The position numbers and the translations under genes are program-made. A stretch of 51,841 nt of DNA from a virus. Positions 7,595 to 14,904 of the stretch are shown here, piece by piece. The stretch lies in the IMG/VR virus record IMGVR_UViG_3300050006_001381, positions 1 to 51,841 of that record; one strand, written 5' to 3'. The notes below the pieces were generated by a model, which saw only the letters and a program-made list of their open reading frames with translations, made no database searches and was not told the origin of the DNA. Numbering within the stretch: the stretch's first letter is position 1; every line of letters begins with the position of its first letter.

Positions 7595-7982
7595 GGCGCT
7601 GGAGAAGGACCTGGTCGAGGTGGAGGAGTCCGCCTCCGACGAGTTCCGCAAGTGGTACGCGCTCAACGACGAGCGGTCGGCCCTGATCGAGGACATCAGG
7701 GGCCAGGTGCGGACGGAGAAGTTCGACGGCGACAAGGCCGAGTACGGGCCCTTCCGCATCTCCCGCTCGAAGGAGACCGTGGTGGACCTCAGCACCCTGC
7801 GGCGCGCGGCGCCCGAGGTGCTGGCGCTGCCCGGCGTGGTGAAGAAGGTGGACGTCAAGGCCCTGAAGGCCGCCCTCGCGGGCGGGCAGGTGTCCGAGGA
7901 GCACAAGGAGGACGTGCAGGACTGCATCATCGTGCAGGAGGGCACGCCGAAGATCTACGGCCCCAAGGGCGTGAAGCTGTGA
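7554..7982 (+). CDS. Unknown protein with N-terminal coiled coil
   Basis: A 142-residue product. ATG 7554 has AGAGGAG upstream and overlaps the glycosylase gene by 41 bases. Residues 1-55 are a charged heptad-like helix (QEKLEALEALEKDLVEVEES). The middle has a compact segment (EYGPFRISRSKETVVDLSTL) and a Lys/Ala helix. The C-terminus ends IYGPKGVKL. No catalytic motif or membrane segment is visible. Its place between repair and small early genes suggests a DNA-metabolism accessory, but this is inference. Confidence 0.72.
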   Translation: MSQAEIQEKLEALEALEKDLVEVEESASDEFRKWYALNDERSALIEDIRGQVRTEKFDGDKAEYGPFRISRSKETVVDLSTLRRAAPEVLALPGVVKKVDVKALKAALAGGQVSEEHKEDVQDCIIVQEGTPKIYGPKGVKL

Positions 7983-8068
7983 GCGACGAGGTGGTCGTCG
8001 GAAGGCGGACCATCACCAGGCGAGGGAAGGGGAAGAAGCTCATCGACCAGCGAACGGAGGAGGTCACC

Positions 8069-8332
8069 ATGGCCAAGGATCTGTTGAAGGACATTCTGGG
8101 GGACGGCAAGGCGCGGGTGAGCAAGGCGCTCCACCTGCGGGAGTCGGGGGAGATCAGCAGGTCGACGTGGCTGACGGGGGAGGTGTCCACCGAGGTCACC
8201 CTGACCTGCGATCAGTCCGTCGACGGGATCGAGGAGGCGGACGAGGCGGCATGGGAGCTTGTCCAGGAGAAGACCCTGGACGGCGTCCAGTGGGTCCACG
8301 ACTGGATCGAGAGCATCCGGAGCGACGACTGA
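8069..8332 (+). CDS. Small acidic unknown protein
   Basis: An 87-residue product starting MAKDLLKDILGDGKARVSKA. ATG 8069 is preceded by a textbook AGGAGGTCACC. A longer reading from GTG 7979 (117 residues, GTGA overlap with the upstream gene, no good SD) stays in frame and cannot be excluded. The middle is beta-like (STWLTGEVSTEVTLTCDQSV) and the C-terminus helical and acidic (DEAAWELVQEKTLDGVQWV). Family not recognised. Confidence 0.65.
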   Translation: MAKDLLKDILGDGKARVSKALHLRESGEISRSTWLTGEVSTEVTLTCDQSVDGIEEADEAAWELVQEKTLDGVQWVHDWIESIRSDD

Positions 8333-8559
8333 TGCCCATGTTCGAGGTGGGCTGGGTGTACAGGACCAGCGACTACTGCGTGGTGGAGGCCCCGGACAAG
8401 GAGGCCGTCCGCAAGGCGCTGGAGCTGGGGACGATCGACTACGAGCACTACGATCGGCCGGGCAAGAACCGAGGCGGGGAGACCTTCGTAGGCGAGGTGA
8501 TCTACGAGGACGGCCCGGACATGGTCATCGACGCCGAGGGTGGGGAGGTGATCCGGTGA
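8332..8559 (+). CDS. Small unknown protein
   Basis: A 75-residue product; its ATG overlaps the preceding TGA (TGATG) with GGAG nine bases upstream. The sequence (FEVGWVYRTSDYCVVEAPDK, then EVIYEDGPDMVIDAEGGEVI) suggests a small beta-rich fold with one helix (KEAVRKALELG). No family recognised. All third positions fit the genome's GC bias, so it is a real gene. Confidence 0.7.
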   Translation: MPMFEVGWVYRTSDYCVVEAPDKEAVRKALELGTIDYEHYDRPGKNRGGETFVGEVIYEDGPDMVIDAEGGEVIR

Positions 8560-8609
8560 CCTGGGCCATCGACATCCCCAGCACCGTCCGGGAGGGGGAC
8601 AGTGAGTAG
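8556..8609 (+). CDS. Micro-ORF or 5' remnant of a truncated gene
   Basis: A 17-codon frame starting at a GTG that overlaps the previous stop (GTGA). Sixteen of 17 sense codons end in G or C, matching coding DNA here, whereas the gene that follows is visibly AT-richer. It may be a genuine micropeptide. It may instead be the stump of a gene cut when the low-GC segment at ~8602-9066 arrived. Confidence 0.35.
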   Translation: MTWAIDIPSTVREGDSE

Positions 8610-8916
8610 CGGCCACACACCAGGGCCGTGGACAGTAGAAGGCGCATCAGGGGATGCCGGAGAGGCTGAGGTGATCGAGTCCGATGATCGGATCATCGCA
8701 TGGACCGCAAACTCGCTGGGATCTGACGCCATCGACGGCAAGCTCTCAGAGGAAGATAAGGCCAATGCTCGCCTGATCGCAGCAGCGCCGGATCTGCTGG
8801 CTGCGCTACGCAAGGCCGCTGATTACATGGGCAAGATGGCCCATCCGGCTGACGTGTTGGAAGAAGCCCGAGCAGCAATCGCCAAAAGCGACGAGGATCA
8901 GTTCAATGACGACTGA
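8602..8916 (+). CDS. TPGPW-type small phage protein
   Basis: A 104-residue product from GTG 8602 with GGGAGGGGG upstream. It has the hallmark N-terminus SSGHTPGPWTVEG and the later NARLIAAAPDLLAALRKAAD block, a small protein family very common in phages and prophages and without known function. Codon usage is looser (many A/T third positions, e.g. GCA, GAT, ATC/GAT mixtures) than in its neighbours, a sign of recent acquisition from a lower-GC source. It overlaps the next gene by 11 bases. Confidence 0.82.
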   Translation: MSSGHTPGPWTVEGASGDAGEAEVIESDDRIIAWTANSLGSDAIDGKLSEEDKANARLIAAAPDLLAALRKAADYMGKMAHPADVLEEARAAIAKSDEDQFNDD

Positions 8917-9247
8917 GAACCCCCTGTGGCTAGACGACAAGCTCCAGTTCGCAAGGCTGCTGTGCGAGCTTGCCGCCACACAGCCAGACATGAACCTGAT
9001 CGAGACGGCCGACTCTATGGACCTGTCGATGGATGAGATCACGATCCTCTTCGACCGTGCTCATGACGTGTGGGAGGAGGCCAAGGAGGAGGCCGGGGCC
9101 AAGGAGGAGGCCGGGTGCAAGGAGCACGTGCCGGACGTGACCTCCATCGCCCACGTCGAGGGCGACGTGTTCGACGTGTGGTGCCTCAACTGCGAGATCA
9201 GCGGCAGCTTCAAGCTGGGGATGTCGGAGCAGGAGGTGGATTGGTGA
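8906..9247 (+). CDS. Unknown protein with CxxH/CxxC zinc-like motif
   Basis: A 113-residue product from ATG 8906 (GAGG nine bases upstream). Residues 1-58 are helical (a DDKLQFARLLCELAATQPDM segment and a SMDLSMDEITILFDRAHDVW helix that could be helix-turn-helix-like). A duplicated EEAKEEAGAKEEAGC linker follows. C71, H74, C93 and C96 make a plausible zinc site (CKEH...CLNC). The first ~55 codons share the low GC of the upstream gene; from about 9067 the codon bias returns to the genome norm, so a recombination junction may lie inside this gene. Confidence 0.68.
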   Translation: MTTENPLWLDDKLQFARLLCELAATQPDMNLIETADSMDLSMDEITILFDRAHDVWEEAKEEAGAKEEAGCKEHVPDVTSIAHVEGDVFDVWCLNCEISGSFKLGMSEQEVDW

Positions 9248-9825
9248 GCACGGGATTCGTGAGGGTGGGGGTCGAGTACTACATCGTGGTGCCCGACGAC
9301 CCGGAGATGATCGCCCGGGCCGGTGAGTCCGTGCATGCGGACCTTGAGACGATGGCGATCAACAGCGGCGGGATCGACGTCGGGGTGCTGACCAACGACG
9401 TCGAGGCCACCTGGGACGACGTCCCCGTCTGGTTGCGCGAGGAGGGAGAGACGGTGACGTGTGCCGACTGCGGGGAGCCCTGCCTGGAGAAGTTCGTCCA
9501 CAAGGTGGCGGGGCCGAAGGCGGGGTCCGTGATGATGGTCGGGGACGAGTGCTGCTGGGGGACGCCGAAGGGGCTCCCGTTCCCGGAGCTGCAGGTGAAG
9601 AGGGTCAGCACCTGGCAGTGCTACGAGTGCTCGGAGCACAAGCGAATGCCGTGTCCTCACCAGTTCAAGGCGGGGGAGAAGGTGCTGGTGACCGCGGAGC
9701 TGTCGTCGGCCAGGGAGGGGGAGCAGGTGATCGTGCTGGAAGACACCACCAGTTCGGGCTCCGTGCACACCACATGGGCGGGTGGCACCTGGAACGCCTC
9801 CTTCCTGTTCAGGAGACCGACATGA
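9244..9825 (+). CDS. Unknown Cys-rich protein
   Basis: A 193-residue product. GTG 9244 overlaps the previous stop (GTGA) and has AGGAGG seven bases upstream. C73, C76, C80, C103 and C104 (TCADCGEPC and DECCWG), then C126, C129 and C137 (CYECSEHKRMPC), look like two zinc-binding knuckles. The C-terminus is beta-rich (EKVLVTAELSSAREGEQVIV, then SSGSVHTTWAGGTW). No enzyme motif is seen. A nucleic-acid or protein-binding role is likely for such knuckles but unproven. Confidence 0.68.
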   Translation: MSTGFVRVGVEYYIVVPDDPEMIARAGESVHADLETMAINSGGIDVGVLTNDVEATWDDVPVWLREEGETVTCADCGEPCLEKFVHKVAGPKAGSVMMVGDECCWGTPKGLPFPELQVKRVSTWQCYECSEHKRMPCPHQFKAGEKVLVTAELSSAREGEQVIVLEDTTSSGSVHTTWAGGTWNASFLFRRPT

Positions 9826-10154
9826 AGGAGGGCAGGCCGCTGATCGACGGGCTCATCCTGATGGAGGTGGCCCTGCGTGGCCCCGAGCATCCGGGAGGGC
9901 CCAACCTGAAGGTGCAGTACGCGCTGGTGCAGGTGCGGGAGGGCGGGGGCCTGTCGACGTGCGGGAAGCTCACCTACGAGGCTCTCCCTGCGCTCGAGGC
10001 ATGGCCCGAGGAGGTGAAGGGGGCGTACCAGACGTTCGTGGATGTCTTGGAGGAGCACATGCTCCGGACGGGAGGGGTGTTCGAGGAGACAGATGACATC
10101 GACAGGGAGGTAGTGCATGCCGTCGTTGCAGGGACTGAACCCGAGGAGTTTTGA
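9822..10154 (+). CDS. Small unknown protein
   Basis: A 110-residue product; ATG 9822 has AGGAG six bases upstream and overlaps the previous stop. The N-terminus is beta-like (LIDGLILMEVALRG, NLKVQYALVQVREGGG) and the C-terminal half is an acidic helix (EEVKGAYQTFVDVLEEHML). The 3' end overlaps the next gene by 38 bases. Family not recognised. Confidence 0.66.
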   Translation: MKEGRPLIDGLILMEVALRGPEHPGGPNLKVQYALVQVREGGGLSTCGKLTYEALPALEAWPEEVKGAYQTFVDVLEEHMLRTGGVFEETDDIDREVVHAVVAGTEPEEF

Positions 10155-11175
10155 GGAGGTGCGGGCGGAGGTTGCCGCCCGCCACGAGCGGCGCTACCCC
10201 GACAAGGTGATCGAGCTCAAGAGGGTGACGGTGACGGAGAACCTGCATGTGCGGGTCCCCGGCGTCGGCATCCTGGAGATGACCGACTGGGCCAAGACCC
10301 AGATCGGCAGCTCCCTCGGCATCAAGTGGGACAAGTGGTTCGCCACGAGGCAGGCCGGGACCGTGATCACGGCGGCGGAGATCCAGCAGGAGCTCCAGCG
10401 TCGGTTCAACCGGCTGCCCGGGATGGTGAGGATGGTGAGGTCGCGTCGTCATGAGACGACCAGGGCACGCTCGGACGGCGTGCTCGAGGCGTTCCTGGGG
10501 CCGTTGTACGAGCCCATCGACGACGAGAGGGTCTTCGCACGGCTGGAGAGCAGGTTCGCCGACAGGGTGGAGGCCCTGCGGGTGATCCAACGACCCATCG
10601 CCGGCGACTGGGACTGGGGCTGGGGAAACGACCGGACCTCCCACTACGTCTTCCTGACGGGGGAGGCCGAGGCGATCGGGACGCTGGAGGACGGGGAGCC
10701 GGACTGGCACCACCCCGGGTTCTACCTGCGGAACTCCGAGGTGGGGGCGGCCAGCCTGACGATGGACGACTTCTGGTTCAGGACGTCCAGCGGGTCCGGG
10801 CTGTTGGGGGTGGCGGACAAGGAGCACCTGCTGCGCCGCACGCACAGGCGGATCGAGGACCAGGACATCGACGACCTGCTGAGGGAGTCGTTCGAGGAGT
10901 TGGAGAGCAGGCACCGGGCGTCCCTGGACCTGCTGATGGAGGCTCGGCACACCGAGCTGGAGGATCCGCCCGACGCGTTGGAGCGGTATCTGCGGGCGCG
11001 TGGCGCCCCGAAGCGGACGGTGGAGGCGGTGGTCACGGCGTGGGAGGGCGAGCCGGGCAGGAACAGGTTCGCCGGGATCCAGGCGATCACAAGAGCGGCG
11101 AAGGACATGAGGGACCCGGACCGGCGATACGAGTTCGAGCACCTGGCGGGGAGGTTCAATTTCTGGGTGGGCTGA
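10117..11175 (+). CDS. DUF932-like early protein
   Basis: A 352-residue protein from ATG 10117 (GGGAGG upstream, inside the previous gene). The middle segment (PGFYLRNSEVGAASLTMDDF, then WFRTSSGSGLLG) resembles the 'SEVG...Y/FR..C.NG' core of the DUF932 phage/plasmid protein family, although the usual Cys-Asn-Gly is changed to Ser-Gly-Ser-Gly here. The N-terminal part has a basic helical stretch (MVRMVRSRRHETTRARSDG) and the C-terminus is helical (ITRAAKDMRDPDRRYEFEHL). It is the last gene before a 180-base untranslated region, so it ends a transcription unit. The function of the family is unclear; the match is by eye and moderate. Confidence 0.6.
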   Translation: MPSLQGLNPRSFEEVRAEVAARHERRYPDKVIELKRVTVTENLHVRVPGVGILEMTDWAKTQIGSSLGIKWDKWFATRQAGTVITAAEIQQELQRRFNRLPGMVRMVRSRRHETTRARSDGVLEAFLGPLYEPIDDERVFARLESRFADRVEALRVIQRPIAGDWDWGWGNDRTSHYVFLTGEAEAIGTLEDGEPDWHHPGFYLRNSEVGAASLTMDDFWFRTSSGSGLLGVADKEHLLRRTHRRIEDQDIDDLLRESFEELESRHRASLDLLMEARHTELEDPPDALERYLRARGAPKRTVEAVVTAWEGEPGRNRFAGIQAITRAAKDMRDPDRRYEFEHLAGRFNFWVG

Positions 11176-11278
11176 GCCCCACATCTGGTAGCTCGACACG
11201 GTGTCGCTCGCAAGATGTTGTGGGGCCCTATCTATCCGCGCACAAAGGGTTTCCCGGGTTGACCGGGCCTTTGTGCGC
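11176..11278 (+). promoter_or_regulatory. Two strong hairpins in the dnaB leader region
   Basis: Hairpin 1: GCCCCACA (11176-11183) pairs with TGTGGGGC (11219-11226), enclosing a small palindrome CGACAC-G-GTGTCG (11194-11206). Hairpin 2: an 11-bp perfect stem GCGCACAAAGG (11238-11248) with CCTTTGTGCGC (11268-11278), extended by CCCGG/CCGGG. Neither is followed by a run of T, so they are unlikely to be simple terminators. Hairpin 2 overlaps the -35 box of a candidate promoter and could be an operator. Bases 11288-11350 hold nothing recognised. Confidence 0.55.
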
Positions 11279-11286
11279 GCGATAGT
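11259..11286 (+). promoter_or_regulatory. Candidate promoter for the replication operon
   Basis: TTGACC (11259-11264, five of six) is followed by 16 bases and GATAGT (11281-11286, four of six). It lies 70 bases ahead of the DnaB-like gene, and the right arm of a strong inverted repeat falls in its spacer. Confidence 0.45.
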
Positions 11287-11357
11287 TTGGGGGTCCCTCG
11301 GCAGCCTGGCAGCAGCCGTTTCACAAGAACGAACCTTGAGCCCATAGGGGGTGACGT

Positions 11358-12755
11358 TTGCCCAGCTGGGAGCTGCAGCTCATACGACGGATCCTGGAAG
11401 ACAAGGACTTCGACACCCCGAACAGGTTGTTCGGGATCGATGCCAGCCACTTCAACGACAGCGACGCGGCGCTGGTCTTCGACGACATCTACGCCTGGTG
11501 GCACGACCGTAGACATTACGGGCAGGTGCCACCTATCGAGTGGATCGAAGACCAGCACCCTTCGCTGGACCTGCCGGCCCCCCGGGCCGACATGGAATCC
11601 CTGTGCGACATCGTCAAGCAGGGGCACCTGAGGCAGCGGCTGGAGATCATCTCGGACGACCTGTTCAACAAGGTGAAGGAGGGAGAGGACCCCAGGGAGG
11701 CTCTGACCTACCTGATGGAGGCGGCGAACCAGCTGTCCCAATCCTCGGTGGAGGCGGGAGAGGACATCGACTTCGGAGCCACGGCCCACAAGGCCATCCG
11801 GCAGGAGGTCAAGGTCCTGGAGAGCGCGGACGGGATGCTGGGGTTCCCCTGGCCGTGGGAGATCATGAACGACGAGACCCAGGGGATCGTCAACGAGGGC
11901 CTGTACGTCCTGTACGGGCGGCCGAAGAGCATGAAGACGTGGCTCCTGACGAAGATCGTGGAGCACCTGTACACGGAGTGCTCCGCAAGGATCCTGGTCT
12001 GGTGCCGGGAGATGTCCCCCAAGCAGATGCGCAGGCGGCTGGCCTGCTGCATCGGGGAGGTCGACTACGGGCGGTACTCCAAGGGCCGGATGAACGCGGA
12101 CGAGCGGCGACGGCTGTTCGCGGCGTTGGACCTGATCAAGGAGGACGAGGATGCGGGAGTCGACTCGAGGCTGATGATCACGAAGGGGACGCACTCCGGG
12201 GCCGACGGGTCCGGGAGGTCCTTCTCGGAGATCGTCGCGAAGGCGGAGGAGTTCCAGCCGCAGGTGATCGTGCTCGACAGCGCGTACCACATGCAGAGCT
12301 CGACGAAGTGGCAGGACATCTATGCGCTCTGCCGTGGGCTGAAGAACCTGGCCGTGGACCTCGACGTGCCCGTGCTGTGCACGTGGCAGGCGAACCGCGG
12401 TGGGGACAAGACGAAGGGGCGGGAGCTGTCCGAGATCGCCCTGGGCGACTCGCTGGCGCAGGAAGCCGACTTCCTGATGAGGGTGCTCAAGCGGGGCACG
12501 AAGAAGCATCCGCTGCTGAGCTTGGTGGTGTCGGGGGCGAGGGAGACGGCGTTGGAGGGGTTCACGGTCAACGGCGTTCCGGCGTCGGACTTCAGCTTCT
12601 ACTCCGAGGAGATCTTGTGGGATCCCCCGGAGCCTGAGGAGAAGGACAACGAGCCCAGCAAGCGACGCAGGCGTACGGGAGAGGGGTCGGCCATCAAGTT
12701 CGGCACGGTCCCCGAGCCCCCGGAGCCTGACAACTACGACGAAGAGGATGTCTGA
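11358..12755 (+). CDS. DnaB-like replicative DNA helicase
   Basis: A 465-residue protein from TTG 11358 (AGGGGG six bases upstream). Residues 1-130 look like a DnaB-type helical N-terminal domain, and ~160-420 a RecA-fold ATPase. Walker A is YGRPKSMKTW (187-194 core), in which the Gly normally before the Lys is Met; Walker B is QVIVLDSAY (302-310). A later TWQANRGGDKTKG and GDSLAQEADFLMRV match the DnaB/RepA pattern of sensor and arginine-finger region. The C-terminal tail is acidic and basic, disordered. It should unwind DNA at the fork with the primase encoded next, whose start lies inside this gene's end. Confidence 0.88.
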   Translation: MPSWELQLIRRILEDKDFDTPNRLFGIDASHFNDSDAALVFDDIYAWWHDRRHYGQVPPIEWIEDQHPSLDLPAPRADMESLCDIVKQGHLRQRLEIISDDLFNKVKEGEDPREALTYLMEAANQLSQSSVEAGEDIDFGATAHKAIRQEVKVLESADGMLGFPWPWEIMNDETQGIVNEGLYVLYGRPKSMKTWLLTKIVEHLYTECSARILVWCREMSPKQMRRRLACCIGEVDYGRYSKGRMNADERRRLFAALDLIKEDEDAGVDSRLMITKGTHSGADGSGRSFSEIVAKAEEFQPQVIVLDSAYHMQSSTKWQDIYALCRGLKNLAVDLDVPVLCTWQANRGGDKTKGRELSEIALGDSLAQEADFLMRVLKRGTKKHPLLSLVVSGARETALEGFTVNGVPASDFSFYSEEILWDPPEPEEKDNEPSKRRRRTGEGSAIKFGTVPEPPEPDNYDEEDV

Positions 12756-13740
12756 CAGGGCGCTGCTCGCGATCCTGGCCAAGCACCTCCCTCGAGGGAG
12801 GCCGGGAGCGGGCGAGTATGCGTCGCCGTGCCCCTTCCACAAGGGGGGCCGGGAGAGGAGGCCGAGCTTCTCGGTCAACCTGGAGACGGGGTTGTCGTTC
12901 TGCCAGACCTGTCACCAGGGCTGGAACTTCAGGACGTTGTTGCAGGACCTGGGGCTCAACCAGCGCCAGGTCGATATCGAGATGGCGAAGCTCCCTTCGG
13001 GGTTCTCGACGCCGACGAAGAGGAAGTGCCTGTTCAAGGGGGAGCTCGCGTTCTCCCTGGACGACGTGTTGCCGGAGATCATCCTGGCGCCGTACCGGAA
13101 GAGGTGTCCGTCGTCATTGCTGCGCGCAGGGTTCGAGAAGGCCACGCTCAAGCACTTCGAGGTGGGCTACGACCGCACCGGGGAGAGAGTGATCTACCCG
13201 GTGCGGAACCACCGGGGCTCGCTGATCAACGTGGTCGGCCGGGTGTCGGAGCGCAGGAGGGGCGACGGGGACCCGAAGCACTTCCCGCTGGTGCGGGAGA
13301 TCAGGGAGTTCCTCGACAGGAGAGACTGGAAGCCGGGCAGGAAGCGGTACCTGTGGAACATGCACAGGGTCTACCCGGTGGCCTACCACGAGGACCTTGA
13401 TCAGGTGATCGTGGTCGAGGGCTACAAGCAGCTCATGTGGGTGTGGCAGTGCGGGTACAAGAACGTCGTCTCGTTGCTTGGCTCGTACATGACGCGGCCG
13501 CAGCGGACGCTGCTGAGGAGACTGGGTTGCGACGTCGTCCTGTTCTTGGACAACGACAAGGCCGGGTGGGACGGCACCTTGGAGGCCGCAATGGCGCTGA
13601 GGGGCGGATCCCACGACGTGAAGGTGTGTGAGTACCCGGAGGGCGCCAAACAGCCTGACGGGATGGACGAGGAGCAGGTGCAGGCCTGCATCGAGAACCC
13701 CCTAGACACTAGGACCTGGAGGAAACGACATGGGGTATGA
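12748..13740 (+). CDS. DnaG-type primase
   Basis: A 330-residue RNA primase, shorter than cellular DnaG because the C-terminal helicase-binding domain is absent. The N-terminal CHC2 zinc ribbon is C28, H31, C52, C55 (PCPFHKG...FCQTCHQG). A short RNA-polymerase-like middle (YDRTGERVIYPVRNHRGSLI) is followed by a TOPRIM domain with the catalytic Glu in VIVVEGYKQ and Asp pair in LFLDNDKAG. ATG 12748 overlaps the helicase stop by 8 bases, and GAAGAGG sits directly before it. This tight linkage fits a helicase-primase pair. The gene overlaps the SSB-like gene by 11 bases. Confidence 0.92.
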   Translation: MSDRALLAILAKHLPRGRPGAGEYASPCPFHKGGRERRPSFSVNLETGLSFCQTCHQGWNFRTLLQDLGLNQRQVDIEMAKLPSGFSTPTKRKCLFKGELAFSLDDVLPEIILAPYRKRCPSSLLRAGFEKATLKHFEVGYDRTGERVIYPVRNHRGSLINVVGRVSERRRGDGDPKHFPLVREIREFLDRRDWKPGRKRYLWNMHRVYPVAYHEDLDQVIVVEGYKQLMWVWQCGYKNVVSLLGSYMTRPQRTLLRRLGCDVVLFLDNDKAGWDGTLEAAMALRGGSHDVKVCEYPEGAKQPDGMDEEQVQACIENPLDTRTWRKRHGV

Positions 13741-14824
13741 CCACAGGCGGTACCGGTCGCAGCTGAAGAAGGACGCGAAGGAGCGGAGCAAGGGACGAGG
13801 GCGGGGCAAGGGCCGATGGAACTTCTTCAAGCTGCAGGAGAAGTCGACGTTCGTGCGCCTGATCCCGGGCAACCACATGTGCTTCGACGGCATCGAGCGC
13901 CCCTTCTTCGTGAAGCGGACGCACTACGACGTCATGGGCAAGAAGACCCGGGACTGCATGGGGGCCGAGTGCCTGCCGTGCCACGACCGGGAGCGGAAGG
14001 AGCGGAAGGGCGGCAAGAAGGCGAAGCAGCGGTTCAACCCCCCGACCTCGAAGTACGTGTACACCGAGGTCCACCTGGGGAAGTACCACAAGGTGGAGAA
14101 GGACCGGGACGACGGCGACGGCACCTTCACGGTGTACGACGTGTGCAAGGGCCGGCGCTGCGAGATGTGCCGGGACGAGGTGGAGACGTCGTTCGGACGG
14201 AAGCTGCACTGGACGCTCAACGAGAGCGACCACGGCACGCTCGAGTCGTACGACGACACGCTGGCCACCCAGTGCCTCTGCGGGGAAGGGGAGATCGACT
14301 ACAAGGCCTACCGCTGCACCGGCTGCGACAGGACCTTGCGGGACGCGGAGGACTTCGAGGGCTCGGACATCGAGTTCATCAAGCTGGGGTTCGAGGACTT
14401 CCACTGCTCCAAGTGCGGAGTGGAGGACCTGCCGGTGCCGGAGATCGAGTGCGTCAAGGAGGATGGCGACGGTGAGTGGGACGTCTGCTGTGACGACCCG
14501 CGGCCGGCGCACATCTTCGCCGTCGACCTCGAGGTGAAGGGTGTGCAGAAGACCGGGCGGGGCGACGTGTCCTGGCTCGGGCTGCAGATCGTCGGCCATC
14601 GCATCTGCGACATCGACGAGCGGGTGGCGGAGTTCGCGGAGCCGTTCGACTTCGACGTCATGTTCGACATGACGCTGGAGCGGCAGGCGGACATCCTCGA
14701 CATGGAGATCCCGCCCGGGATGGGCAAGAAGGGCCGGAACGCTCCGGACCCCGACGACGACGGCGACAAGGACAAGGACAAGGACGAGGAGTACGAGGAG
14801 GACGTGGAGTACGAGGACGACTGA
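13730..14824 (+). CDS. Zinc-rich single-stranded DNA-binding-like protein
   Basis: A 364-residue protein from ATG 13730 (GGAGG seven bases upstream). The start (KGRWNFFKLQEKSTFVRLIP) resembles the 'W/F-x-F-x-P-x-x-G...VRFLP' opening of phage gp32-like OB-fold binders. The end is very acidic (DEEYEEDVEYEDD), the usual SSB tail that recruits replication partners. Unusually, there are four Cys clusters: C76/C81/C84, C139/C144/C147, C182/C184/C196/C199 and C226/C229/C241/C253-254. It lies between primase and polymerase. SSB identity is inferred from the N-terminus, the tail and the context; another zinc-rich replication factor is possible. Confidence 0.65.
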   Translation: MGYDHRRYRSQLKKDAKERSKGRGRGKGRWNFFKLQEKSTFVRLIPGNHMCFDGIERPFFVKRTHYDVMGKKTRDCMGAECLPCHDRERKERKGGKKAKQRFNPPTSKYVYTEVHLGKYHKVEKDRDDGDGTFTVYDVCKGRRCEMCRDEVETSFGRKLHWTLNESDHGTLESYDDTLATQCLCGEGEIDYKAYRCTGCDRTLRDAEDFEGSDIEFIKLGFEDFHCSKCGVEDLPVPEIECVKEDGDGEWDVCCDDPRPAHIFAVDLEVKGVQKTGRGDVSWLGLQIVGHRICDIDERVAEFAEPFDFDVMFDMTLERQADILDMEIPPGMGKKGRNAPDPDDDGDKDKDKDEEYEEDVEYEDD

Positions 14825-14844
14825 AGTCGTCCTCGGCGCCACCA

Positions 14845-14878
14845 GGGGACCCGGCGCACGGCTGTGCACCGGGTCCCC
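14845..14878 (+). terminator. Stable hairpin between SSB-like and polymerase genes
   Basis: A perfect 10-bp stem (GGGGACCCGG 14845-14854 with CCGGGTCCCC 14869-14878) and an inner GCAC/GTGC. No T-run follows, so it may be a partial terminator or an mRNA-stabilising end that keeps SSB expression above polymerase expression. Confidence 0.55.
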
Positions 14879-14904
14879 GACGCGCGCTGACAAAAAGGAG
14901 ACAC

